From an uncultured Ruminococcus sp. (GTDB taxonomy: Bacteria > Bacillota > Clostridia > Oscillospirales > Acutalibacteraceae), in contig CACXGJ010000199.1 in assembly GCA_902767125.1 (NCBI GenBank), positions 1-15,613 of the forward strand: a stretch of 15,613 nucleotides of DNA, in the 5' to 3' direction. Shown here piece by piece: positions 1 through 8,235 of the stretch. The notes under the pieces were generated by a model that was not told where the DNA came from, did no database searches, and worked only from the letters and a program-made list of their open reading frames with translations. Both the position numbers and the translations under genes were made by a program. Within the stretch, counting starts at the first letter, position 1. Every line of letters begins with the position of its first letter.

Positions 1-9
1 GTTTTTAAA

Positions 10-927
10 ATGGCTTTTACAGCAAAAGACGTAATGACACTCAGACAGAAAACAGGCTGCGGTATGATGGACTGCAAGAAGGCACTCACAGAAGCAGACG
101 GTGATATGGATAAGGCAATTGACATACTTCGAGAGATGGGCGTTGCAAAGACAATCAAAAAGGCATCAAGAATTGCCGCAGAGGGCGTTGCAGTTGCATA
201 TTCGGATGATAAAGCAGGCGTTGCACTTGAGGTCAATGCAGAAACAGACTTCGTTGCAAAGAATGCAGATTTTCAGGCATTTGTAAAGACAGTTGCAGAT
301 ACAGTTCTTGTTGAAAATCCTGCTGATGTAGCAGACCTTCTCACAAAGAAAGCAGTCGGTTCTGAAATGACAGTAGCAGAGCTTCTTCAGGAGAAGATTC
401 AGACAATAGGCGAAAACATGATCATCCGTCGTTTTGTACGCTATGAGGGTACAGTTGCAACATATATCCATATGGGCGGTAAGATATCCGTTATGGTACA
501 GTTCGATACAGATGTTGCAGACAAAGAAGGCTTTGCAACTTATGCAAAGGACGTTGCAATGCAGATAGCAGCTCTCAATACACAGTATCTTGATGAATCG
601 GATGTTCCCGCTGATGTTATCGAGCATGAGAAAGAGATCATGATCGCTCAAATGAAGCAGGATCCGAAAATGGCTAATAAGCCCCAGCAGGTTCTTGAAA
701 AGATCGTTGGCGGTAAGGTAGGCAAGTTCTATAAGGAAAATTGCCTCGTTGAGCAGGAGTTCGTTAAGGATAATTCAAAGACAGTAGGCTCTTATACAAA
801 GGAGACTGAAAAGGCACTTGGCGGCTATATCAAGATCGTTAAATTTGTTCGTTTTGAAAAGGGCGAAGGTCTTGAGAAGCGTTCTGACGATTTTGCAGCA
901 GAGGTTGCAGCAGCAGTTAAGGGCTGA
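10..927 (+). CDS. tsf: Translation elongation factor Ts
   Basis: EF-Ts is the cytoplasmic guanine-nucleotide exchange factor that releases GDP from EF-Tu so it can be recharged with GTP during translation. The 305-residue product begins with the usual UBA-like N-terminal domain (about residues 4-45, with LRQKTGCGMMDCKKAL). The hallmark TDFVAKN motif, which contacts EF-Tu, is at residues 79-85. Two dimerisation-type core halves follow. Length and architecture are those of the bacterial family, so the gene looks complete. The ATG lies only 9 bases from the window edge, so its ribosome site and the rpsB gene that usually precedes it are not visible. A strong terminator follows 22 bases after the stop, so it is the last gene of its transcript. 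The commonly following pyrH is absent; an unrelated accessory operon takes its place. Confidence 0.97.
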   Translation: MAFTAKDVMTLRQKTGCGMMDCKKALTEADGDMDKAIDILREMGVAKTIKKASRIAAEGVAVAYSDDKAGVALEVNAETDFVAKNADFQAFVKTVADTVLVENPADVADLLTKKAVGSEMTVAELLQEKIQTIGENMIIRRFVRYEGTVATYIHMGGKISVMVQFDTDVADKEGFATYAKDVAMQIAALNTQYLDESDVPADVIEHEKEIMIAQMKQDPKMANKPQQVLEKIVGGKVGKFYKENCLVEQEFVKDNSKTVGSYTKETEKALGGYIKIVKFVRFEKGEGLEKRSDDFAAEVAAAVKG

Positions 928-949
928 TCCGATATAAATGAATAACATG

Positions 950-985
950 ATGAAGCTGTATTTCTGCAATACAGCTTCATTTTTT
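950..985 (+). terminator. Intrinsic terminator of tsf
   Basis: A perfect 13-bp stem (ATGAAGCTGTATT at 950-962 pairing with 968-980) closes a 5-base loop and runs into a T-tract at 980-985. It sits 22 bases after the tsf stop codon and separates tsf from the downstream four-gene operon. Confidence 0.93.
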
Positions 986-1051
986 ATGCAAATGTGAGAT
1001 ACATTAATGATGAAATGTGATAAGAAAACTGTAAGAACCTTATCGAATATA

Positions 1052-1080
1052 TTGACTTTTTGTAGAAAATTTGGTAAAAT
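1052..1080 (+). promoter_or_regulatory. Sigma-A-type promoter of the HD/TIR/RyR operon
   Basis: The -35 box TTGACT (1052-1057) and -10 box TAAAAT (1075-1080) are separated by exactly 17 bases. A TG dinucleotide at 1072-1073 gives an extended -10. It lies 43 bases before the first ATG of the operon, which has AGGAG at 1111-1115. No other promoter this good is seen before the next three genes, so it probably drives all four. I see no obvious operator. Confidence 0.8.
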
Positions 1081-1123
1081 GGCTAAAGTAATATGTGATT
1101 TTTTTGTATAAGGAGCAGTTATT

Positions 1124-3289
1124 ATGGCATATAAAACTTTTTTGGGAACGGTTGCGGAAAGATTCAATCGCAACGGCAAATATTCGGTTCTTCCCTTTGA
1201 ACCCATATTTCATGCGAAAAGAAATTTAAGTAATTATTGTACGGAATTTATAAGAAACAGTTGTGAGAATCTTTTTTTTGAAAATGGGGAATGCTTTGAC
1301 AATATAGATAAATTGGATGATATTAGTAAGATACCGTTAAAGGATTATAAGGAAAATATAGTAAAGGATGTTGACAGACTTTGTCTTGAAAGGGCGATAT
1401 ATAAGTTTGCAATCAGCGGATCAAAGGAAGACGCATTTAATGTTTATCTGGCATTTTGTGAGATATTTAAGCCCTTTGGCACCAATTACAGTAATTCAAG
1501 TGTACTGCTGGAGGTTTTGGCTGAACATGAGATGAATGCAAGTTCACTGATGATGAAGCACCGTGATCATTATTCCCACTCGGTATATGTATTTATGATC
1601 GGAATAGCAGTTTTCTCTCAAAATAAGGATATAAGAAATGCGTTCTATGACAAATATTCACCCGAAGAAAAGGATATAAGAAAGAAAAATGCAGAATTTC
1701 TCAAGCTGTGGGGAGTGACCTCGCTTTTTCATGATATAGGATATCCCTTTGAGATAGCTCATCAGCAGGTGCAGGGATTTTTTGATAAAATGAGGTTTCA
1801 TTCAAAATCCTTGTTTGTGTCCTATAGAAGCTGGAATCATGATAATGAACTGAAGGAGCCTTCAAAGGAAGGAGCTGTGGAGTTTTTCTCATTCAGTCCC
1901 TCCGAGCCGGAATATCTGGATGGGTATGATGAGAGGTATGGGAATGATATGAACCGTTATCTTTCCGCACAGCTCTATGATCGCCTGAAGGAGCATTATT
2001 GTGATAAAAATAAAGACTCTGAAAGTGTTATGCAGGAAATCTGTGAAATGCTTGAAAAGAGAAGCAGTGATTCTCCGATGTATATGGATCATGCTTATTT
2101 CAGCAGTGTGATCCTGCTCAAGACCATGCTTGCAAATAAAAAGAGAATGGACTCGTCAGATATGGACATCCTTATCGCAATAATGATACACAACAGTATG
2201 TTCAGATTTTATTTCAACAGGGGAGTAAACAGACCGCTGAATATGAATGACGGACAGCCTTTGGCATATCTTCTCATGCTGTGCGATGAGCTTCAGTGCT
2301 GGGACAGGATAGCGTATGGTCAGAATACACGTTCCGAAATAAGCCCATGGGATTTTGATCTCACATTCCACGAGGGCAAGATAAGGGCAGTATACTATTA
2401 TGATGAATCATTGTTTGAAAAAACACTTTCGTCCAAGTATTACAACAATATGATAAGTAACAGTGAGTCGGATTCGGATACAAAGTCCTATAAATTTGTT
2501 GATGACATTGCACGGATAGTAGACCTCGGAAGCAATCATACAATGCTTCGTGTTCAGCCTGTGTTTGCATTCAAGAAGCGTCAGACAGGTCATTTTCTGT
2601 CAGATACCACATATATGGATCTTTACAGTCTTGCAATAGTGCTGAACGGCAGATATGACGGTGAAATAACGGTAGAATATTATATGGGCGACAATGAAAG
2701 AACATTTTCCATAGATTTGTCGGTTGATAATATAGATGTACTGTATCGCAGGGACAGTGAAGAATCGAAAAAAATATCCGAGGCACTGATCACAAGACTT
2801 GAAGAAAATTTTGAAAAGCTGTCGTTGGAATTAAAACTCTCAAACGTAGAGCAGGCAAAAGCATTTGCTTCACATCTCGAAAAGATAAAATGTTTTTATA
2901 CAAGCCGTAATGTTGACTATGAACTTCTTTCAGTTTTCACTAAAGAGGAAATAGAACAGCTTGCATTCTGGGAGCATGAGAGATGGATGGAAGAAAAGGC
3001 AGAAATGGGCTGGCTGTATGGCAGGTTCTATCTTATGAAGAAAGATGTAAACGGTGAACGCCCCGATAATATCGGTGAGCTTGTCAAGCTGTACGATGAT
3101 ATGAAAGAAAAACGTAGAGAAGTTACCGTTGGTGAAGGATATGATGTTCGTATGATGTGCCGTCATCACAAGGATATCGTGCCGATATCAAAACTGACCG
3201 AAAAGGATATCGAAAAAGATATAGAGCCGTTAAGATGTCTGTTGAAGTTGCTGAACATCATAGAAGGAATACAAATTTACAGAAGATAA
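1124..3289 (+). CDS. HD-domain metal phosphohydrolase fused to C-terminal RyR domain
   Basis: This 721-residue, apparently soluble protein has an unrecognised N-terminal region (about 1-140) followed by an HD-type metal-dependent phosphohydrolase core. The expected ligands are visible: H149/H152 in RDHYSHS, the HD pair H203-D204 in LFHDIGYPFEIAH, H323 in DHAYFSS, H356 in IMIHNSMF, and D388 in LLMLCDELQCWDR. The site therefore looks intact. A strand-rich connector (about 490-600) leads to a RyR domain at about 609-705, recognised by WEHERWMEEKAEMGW and the later RHHKDIVPISKL and EKDIEKD. HD enzymes usually cleave phosphoester bonds in nucleotides; the substrate here is unknown. RyR domains have been proposed to bind nucleotide-like ligands. 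The start is the ATG after AGGAG (1111-1115, 8-base spacing). It is first in the operon, and the next gene starts 19 bases after its stop. Inference: it senses or degrades the product of the two TIR enzymes. Confidence 0.82.
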   Translation: MAYKTFLGTVAERFNRNGKYSVLPFEPIFHAKRNLSNYCTEFIRNSCENLFFENGECFDNIDKLDDISKIPLKDYKENIVKDVDRLCLERAIYKFAISGSKEDAFNVYLAFCEIFKPFGTNYSNSSVLLEVLAEHEMNASSLMMKHRDHYSHSVYVFMIGIAVFSQNKDIRNAFYDKYSPEEKDIRKKNAEFLKLWGVTSLFHDIGYPFEIAHQQVQGFFDKMRFHSKSLFVSYRSWNHDNELKEPSKEGAVEFFSFSPSEPEYLDGYDERYGNDMNRYLSAQLYDRLKEHYCDKNKDSESVMQEICEMLEKRSSDSPMYMDHAYFSSVILLKTMLANKKRMDSSDMDILIAIMIHNSMFRFYFNRGVNRPLNMNDGQPLAYLLMLCDELQCWDRIAYGQNTRSEISPWDFDLTFHEGKIRAVYYYDESLFEKTLSSKYYNNMISNSESDSDTKSYKFVDDIARIVDLGSNHTMLRVQPVFAFKKRQTGHFLSDTTYMDLYSLAIVLNGRYDGEITVEYYMGDNERTFSIDLSVDNIDVLYRRDSEESKKISEALITRLEENFEKLSLELKLSNVEQAKAFASHLEKIKCFYTSRNVDYELLSVFTKEEIEQLAFWEHERWMEEKAEMGWLYGRFYLMKKDVNGERPDNIGELVKLYDDMKEKRREVTVGEGYDVRMMCRHHKDIVPISKLTEKDIEKDIEPLRCLLKLLNIIEGIQIYRR

Positions 3290-3308
3290 CAGAAAGAAGG
3301 ATATTGAT

Positions 3309-4979
3309 ATGAGCAAATTTACTCCCGAAGAAGAAGCGGAAATAAGAAAATTGAATAGTGATATCAAGGTCACAACAAGTGATGACAAAGAACCATATAT
3401 ATTCATAAGTTATAAAAGTGATGACCGATTGATGATGCTGCGTATCGTTCACAGGCTTCATAAAGTATACGGACTTCGGGTATATTATGACAAGGATTTT
3501 GATGTAAAAAATGATTTATGGGTAGATCAAATGGAAGCTAACATAAGCTCTGCAAAATGTTATGGAATGATGGCTTTCCTTACAAAAAAATATTACATGA
3601 GTTATGCTACCTGTATGGAAATGATGATCAGTCAGACATCTTCATGTTGTATGAAGCGTCAGAAGGAGACTGAAAAAGAATACTTGCCTATAGTACCTGT
3701 CAATCTTGAGCCAATGCCCGTATTCAGTGATGAAGAACTTGATATGGATACAGGACTTCAGCAGGACAACAGAGATCCGAATGCGGAAAAACGTGCATTT
3801 TTGGATTATTATGAGGAATTGTCAAGAGCCAATCGTATGGGTTTGACATATTACAAGCCTCAAAGAAGCAGTTTTCCCTTGAAGGTAAAAAATTGTGCGG
3901 ATATTATTCAAAAAATTTATGATTTTGTACATATAAATGCGAATAAATACTACGAAAGTAATTTTGATTCTTTTTGCAATACCATTGCGGAAAATATACA
4001 TAGTTCCATACATAAGGGAGCTAACAGTATGTCTGTTTTTGATGAAGAAAAATATAACAAAGCTATATCAAGTTTTACACAGACTGCATCCGCTGCTCCA
4101 AAAGAGGCAGGAGCTTCCGAAAACTTAACAAAAAAGGATTCACCTGCAAAAGAACAAAAGGTATTCGAGCCTGTTCCCGAAAAGAGTGAGCCTGTAAAAA
4201 AGCAGGAAAATACAAATGCTTCCAATGGTGAAGTACCAAAAAAGATCGGTGCTTATATTAAGGACTGTATGAAAAAATTGGAGACATCAGGCTATCGTTT
4301 CAGTAAGGAAATGTTTGCCGATCTGTTCGACAGGAATATGTCAAGGCAGATGTTCTCCCTCAATTACGCATTTTTTATTGACGATCCCGATAAAATAAAG
4401 GATAGATCGGGTTACAACAGATATTGGAAAGATGCTTTCAAATTCAATGACAAGATAGTTTATATTTCAAGCCAGTGGCTCGAAAACGGAAAACAAAGAG
4501 AAAATTTTGACCGTTGGTATGCTTCATTAAATATTCCCAAGAAAAAGGAATTATCTGAAACAACTGATGTTAATCCGATTAAAAAAATCGGTAGGGGAAG
4601 TTCAGAGGATTGTACATATTCATTGTATGGTAAAACATATACAGAAAATCAATCAGAAATGATGTGGCGTGTATTTGAGGAAGTATTGAAAAGACATGAA
4701 GATATAGTGCCGCGGCTTCCTAATTATCAGGGAATGAATTGTGTTTCTTTCGTTCATTATGAACTTGTAAAAAGTAAATCGGATAAACCGTCATATTTCC
4801 GTTCCGCAAGGTGGCTGAATTTTTCAACGGGAGGCTTATGTGTAGGAACAACATACGATGTAATGGACAAACTTGGTAAGATAGCAAAGCTTTTGATGAT
4901 ATGCAATGAGCCTTTCGATGTTGTTTCGTTTGAAAAATATGAGCTTCCGACAGTGCGTCTTCCGATTCTTAATGAATAA
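3309..4979 (+). CDS. TIR-domain protein with unrecognised C-terminal region
   Basis: TIR domains in bacterial immunity hydrolyse NAD+ or convert it into cyclic ADP-ribose-type signals. In this 556-residue protein the TIR fold spans about residues 29-135. It opens with the box-1-like YIFISYKSDDR and includes DLWVDQMEANISSAK. In MSYATCMEMM, S98 and E104 are six residues apart, the spacing seen between Ser and the catalytic Glu of classical TIR domains (SxWCxxE), so E104 is the likely catalytic residue. A family-specific extension (about 136-257) is shared with the second TIR protein of the operon. A Lys/Glu/Pro-rich linker (about 258-310) leads to a C-terminal region (about 311-556) containing GYNRYWKDAF, a Trp/Phe-rich stretch near 388-405, and GKTYTENQSEMMWRVFEEVL. 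I do not recognise that region. No membrane segment is seen. The ATG follows AGAAGG (3295-3300, spacing 8). The next gene starts 27 bases after the stop. Confidence 0.85.
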   Translation: MSKFTPEEEAEIRKLNSDIKVTTSDDKEPYIFISYKSDDRLMMLRIVHRLHKVYGLRVYYDKDFDVKNDLWVDQMEANISSAKCYGMMAFLTKKYYMSYATCMEMMISQTSSCCMKRQKETEKEYLPIVPVNLEPMPVFSDEELDMDTGLQQDNRDPNAEKRAFLDYYEELSRANRMGLTYYKPQRSSFPLKVKNCADIIQKIYDFVHINANKYYESNFDSFCNTIAENIHSSIHKGANSMSVFDEEKYNKAISSFTQTASAAPKEAGASENLTKKDSPAKEQKVFEPVPEKSEPVKKQENTNASNGEVPKKIGAYIKDCMKKLETSGYRFSKEMFADLFDRNMSRQMFSLNYAFFIDDPDKIKDRSGYNRYWKDAFKFNDKIVYISSQWLENGKQRENFDRWYASLNIPKKKELSETTDVNPIKKIGRGSSEDCTYSLYGKTYTENQSEMMWRVFEEVLKRHEDIVPRLPNYQGMNCVSFVHYELVKSKSDKPSYFRSARWLNFSTGGLCVGTTYDVMDKLGKIAKLLMICNEPFDVVSFEKYELPTVRLPILNE

Positions 4980-5006
4980 GTTTATATTTTAAGTGAGGAG
5001 ATAGAA

Positions 5007-6971
5007 TTGAAAGAGGAATCAAAGTTTAGAATAGGAAGAATATTTTATATTTTGCTGATATTTTCTTTTGTGGTGATCTCCGCCGAGGGAATCCTGTTCT
5101 ATGGAAACAAGGCAGATACACCGTTCTTTTTCAAGCTTCTTTTGATTTTGCAGAATATAATAAAAGCATTCGGGTTCAAGACGGTCATTTCATTGAATGA
5201 TGCGGTAGGGGTGATGAACAGCCATCCGTCAGTGATTCACACGATAATTTGTTATGCTTATGGATTGGCTGTTTTTACGGCACCGTACTGTACCCTGACA
5301 TTCGCTTACAAAATACTTGAACGGCTGATGAGCTTTGTTTTGAATTTCGGTTTTGTGCAAAAGAAGGATAATATCGTCATTTTCGGCTACAATGATGATG
5401 TAAAGACCATTCTCGAGGACAGTGACGAATCAGACCTGTTAAAAAAATACTGTATATATATAGTTTCCGAAAAAGAGATATCTTCCGAAGAAAAGTATAA
5501 TATCAGCCGTGCAGGTCGCCGATTTTATAATTTCGATATGTCAAAGGCAGATAGAAAAGAGGATTGTAGGTCTTTGCTGAATAAAGTCAGAGCAAAATAT
5601 GCAAAGTATATTATTCTGTTTGATGAATCTTCCATGAAAAATTTTGCGTTGCTTCAGATATTTTCATTGAATAATGATGATGGAGGTTTTATTCTTAACA
5701 AGGATACAAAGATAATCTGTCGTTGTGAGGATTATGGTATAAGTGAGCTGATATCGGATTATTTTGATGCAGGCAATAGCAGTGATCGTTTATATGATTT
5801 GGAGCTTTTGAGCATTCCCGAACTTCAGGTAAGAAAGATGTATGAGGATATACCACTTTATACATTTTATAAAGGATCGGGCAAGCCTGTGAAGGACTGG
5901 ACAGTTCATATTCTGATAGCAGGCTTTGGAAAAGTCGGTCAGCAGGCTGTTTTGCAGGCAATGAACCTTGGGGTGTTCAGTCATCGGAATGAGATAATTA
6001 TAGATGTGTTTGACAATGATATCAGCACGAAAGCGGATATCTTTGCGGCACAGTTCAGCTTGAACAGCTTTGAATTTGAAGATTCATGTATACGTATGAA
6101 AAAAGAGATAGCTGACGGAACATTGGTGATAAATTTTTATAACATGGATGTTCTTTCACATCAATTTTATGATAAGGTATGTGAAAGAGAACTGAAAACA
6201 TATACATATGCAATAGTGGCAATTGATAGGATAGATGTTTGTGTAGGGTGTGCGACATGGCTTGTGAAGTCATTCGATGAAGTCGAAAATACAAGGATAC
6301 CTATTCTTGTTCGTATGGATTCTAACAGTATATTATCGGATTATATCACAAACAGCAGAACAACATCCCCGAAGGTGACAAGGCTCACTCAAAGAAAAAG
6401 GGCGGTTTCTCTGCATAATATTCTGAATGAGGACATTAACATAAGAGCAAAGGAATTTAATTATATATATTCCAATATTGATATAGTCAAAGAAAGTGAT
6501 AAAGATAATTCAGGTGGATCAAAGTATGATATGGATGATCATTGGAGGAAAATATCACTTTCAAAGCGTGAATCAAGTAAAGCGGGCTGTGCATACGAAA
6601 AAGTAAAGGATGTAATAATAGGTGAGCTTTGCGGTGAAGGTCAAAGTCCGAAGGATGCAATTGATGCTGTTGTTGGAGAGTCGGGCAGTTTGCTGACAAA
6701 AAGCGGAGATAAATGGCATTATGACGGTAATGACGATAGATTTTTGGCAAAATTGAAAGAGAATGATTTTGCCTTGACTATGGTAAAGACAGAGCATAGA
6801 AGATGGTGCTGTTTTATGGCATCAAAGGGCTGGAAAAGCGGCAGTGAAAGAAATGACAGCTTTAAGAGGCATGATTGTCTTGTTACATTTGATGAGCTTG
6901 CCGCAAACAGAAAGACCATAGAAAAGGTCAAATATGATATGATACCATTGATGATAAAATTAAGAAAATAA
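5007..6971 (+). CDS. Membrane-anchored double-Rossmann (TrkA-N/RCK-like) protein with C-terminal RyR domain
   Basis: This 654-residue protein has an N-terminal membrane part: one hydrophobic segment at about 12-32, a hydrophobic stretch at about 39-61, and another segment at about 77-105. Two Rossmann-like units follow. The first begins DNIVIFGYNDD (121-131); the second, HILIAGFGKVGQQA (301-314), carries a clear GxGxxG dinucleotide-binding loop. This layout recalls TrkA-N/RCK modules that gate ion channels. A helical WRKISLSKRESSKAG stretch (513-527) precedes a RyR domain at about 588-654 with KTEHRRWCCFMASKGWKSG, RHDCLVTFDEL and KYD. The start codon is TTG, set by GAGGAG at 4995-5000 (6-base spacing); no nearby ATG fits. 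Inference: RyR senses a nucleotide signal made by the neighbouring TIR proteins and the membrane part responds, possibly as a channel. No known selectivity-filter motif is visible, so channel activity is unproven. Confidence 0.8.
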   Translation: MKEESKFRIGRIFYILLIFSFVVISAEGILFYGNKADTPFFFKLLLILQNIIKAFGFKTVISLNDAVGVMNSHPSVIHTIICYAYGLAVFTAPYCTLTFAYKILERLMSFVLNFGFVQKKDNIVIFGYNDDVKTILEDSDESDLLKKYCIYIVSEKEISSEEKYNISRAGRRFYNFDMSKADRKEDCRSLLNKVRAKYAKYIILFDESSMKNFALLQIFSLNNDDGGFILNKDTKIICRCEDYGISELISDYFDAGNSSDRLYDLELLSIPELQVRKMYEDIPLYTFYKGSGKPVKDWTVHILIAGFGKVGQQAVLQAMNLGVFSHRNEIIIDVFDNDISTKADIFAAQFSLNSFEFEDSCIRMKKEIADGTLVINFYNMDVLSHQFYDKVCERELKTYTYAIVAIDRIDVCVGCATWLVKSFDEVENTRIPILVRMDSNSILSDYITNSRTTSPKVTRLTQRKRAVSLHNILNEDINIRAKEFNYIYSNIDIVKESDKDNSGGSKYDMDDHWRKISLSKRESSKAGCAYEKVKDVIIGELCGEGQSPKDAIDAVVGESGSLLTKSGDKWHYDGNDDRFLAKLKENDFALTMVKTEHRRWCCFMASKGWKSGSERNDSFKRHDCLVTFDELAANRKTIEKVKYDMIPLMIKLRK

Positions 6972-6992
6972 AGAAAGATAAGAGTGATTTTT

Positions 6993-8228
6993 TTGAACAG
7001 GTTCAGCGAGAGCGAGAAAAAGATCATTGATAAGTTGAATAGTGAGATCATTACGAGCGATAAGAATGGCAGATATCCGTATGTATTCATAAGCTATAAG
7101 AGTGATGACCGGCTGATAATGCTGAAGATAGTTCACCGTCTTAACAGTGTCTATGGATTGAGAGTGTATTATGACAAGGAATTTGCAGTAAACAATGAGC
7201 TTTGGGTAGAACAGATGGAGGATAATATGAGTTCCGCAAAATGCTATGGAATGGTGTCTTTCATCAGCAAAAGGTATTTTATGAGCTATGCCGCCTGTAT
7301 GGAAATGATGCACAGTCAAACATCCCGTTGCTTTATGAAAAGGCGGAAGCATGAGAATGAGTATTTGCCGATAGTACCCGTGAATCTTGATCCTTGGCCG
7401 ATATTCAGTGATGATGAGCTTGATCGTGATACAGGACTACAACATGACAATGTAAATCTGAATGCAGAGAAAGAGGCGTTCATAAATTACTATGATGAGC
7501 TGTCAAGGCGGATGGGGCTTAATTATTACAGAACATCAAAAAGATCATGTCGTTTCAGTGTCAAAGATTGTGAGAGTATAATAAAAAGCATTTATGATTT
7601 TGCAAATGTAAATGAAAACCGTTATTATGAAAGTACATTTGAATCATTTTGCAACACATTGGCAGAAAATATACATAACTCGGTGTATAAGCTGGATGAA
7701 AACGGCAGGATAAATTCCGTATTCGATGAGGAGAAATATCAGAGAGCGATAAATTCATTTCATTCGGATACAGGTGCTTCAGAGGACAGCAGGATAGTTA
7801 AGGCTGTTGAGGAAAGTGATGATAAGTCTGATGTCAGTTCTTTTTGGTCGGATTTTATGGAGTATGCTTTCGGGGATGGTGAATTTGGTGATGAATTTCG
7901 CCGCCGTAATCCCTCGAAGGACAGGACAATGAATTTCAGCATAGGGACATCACGCTGTCGTATCACTGCTTACAGAGGTAAAAAAATGCTTTCCTGTGGG
8001 ATACAGATACCTGATGATAAAGGCTTTTTCAATGACCTGTATGCACAAAAGAAAGATATAGAGAGTCAGATCGGATCGAGTGTAAGCTGGAGGTCTGAAG
8101 ATAGCAGGAAATCGAGCTGTATTGAGGTATCGCATACATTTGATACAGAGGATGATAATGATAAACAGTTTGAATGGCTGAAGGACACAATGCTGTCTAT
8201 GAAAAGAGCGATAAAAAAATATCTGTAA
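6993..8228 (+). CDS. TIR-domain protein with C-terminal DUF4268-like domain
   Basis: This second TIR protein of the operon is about 411 residues long. Its first 255 residues closely match the upstream TIR protein, about two thirds identical by eye: PYVFISYKSDDR, LRVYYDKEF, ELWVEQMEDNMSSAKCYGM and MSYAACMEMM, with the same presumed catalytic Glu about residue 104. The C-terminus is unrelated to its paralogue. From FWSDFMEYAF onward it resembles DUF4268: SIGTSRCRITAY, FFNDLYAQKKDIESQIG, SVSWR and a final FEWLKDTML helix. DUF4268 often occurs at the end of restriction- or defence-linked proteins, and its function is unclear. Start choice: GTG at 6984 is possible, but TTG at 6993 gives MNRFSESEKKIIDKLN, which aligns with the paralogue's MSKFTPEEEAEIRKLN. 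Ribosome sites for both are weak. It is the last gene of the operon, before a hairpin at 8236. Confidence 0.83.
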   Translation: MNRFSESEKKIIDKLNSEIITSDKNGRYPYVFISYKSDDRLIMLKIVHRLNSVYGLRVYYDKEFAVNNELWVEQMEDNMSSAKCYGMVSFISKRYFMSYAACMEMMHSQTSRCFMKRRKHENEYLPIVPVNLDPWPIFSDDELDRDTGLQHDNVNLNAEKEAFINYYDELSRRMGLNYYRTSKRSCRFSVKDCESIIKSIYDFANVNENRYYESTFESFCNTLAENIHNSVYKLDENGRINSVFDEEKYQRAINSFHSDTGASEDSRIVKAVEESDDKSDVSSFWSDFMEYAFGDGEFGDEFRRRNPSKDRTMNFSIGTSRCRITAYRGKKMLSCGIQIPDDKGFFNDLYAQKKDIESQIGSSVSWRSEDSRKSSCIEVSHTFDTEDDNDKQFEWLKDTMLSMKRAIKKYL

Positions 8229-8235
8229 TATAAAG

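Noticed and set aside
166..651. 161-codon antisense open frame inside tsf (and other long antisense frames over the other genes)
   Set aside because: It is Cys-rich, low-quality coding, exactly opposite a housekeeping gene and has no ribosome site. It is a shadow of the real gene's codon bias.
775..1206. 143-codon leftward frame spanning the tsf terminator
   Set aside because: It crosses a clear rightward terminator and promoter, and has no ribosome site or family resemblance.
5007..6971. Ordinary K+ uptake protein (TrkA or Kef type)
   Set aside because: The membrane part is too short for a Kef transporter. TrkA lacks membrane segments, and neither carries a C-terminal RyR domain.
6984..6992. 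GTG start at 6984 for the second TIR gene
   Set aside because: It is possible, but alignment with the paralogous TIR protein fits TTG 6993 exactly, and the three extra codons match nothing. It is kept as an alternative.
1124..8228. Assignment as a Thoeris or CBASS system
   Set aside because: TIR proteins are present but no ThsA-like SLOG/SIR2 or transmembrane ThsA partner is seen, and no CD-NTase catalytic motif is visible. The RyR domains point to a different arrangement.
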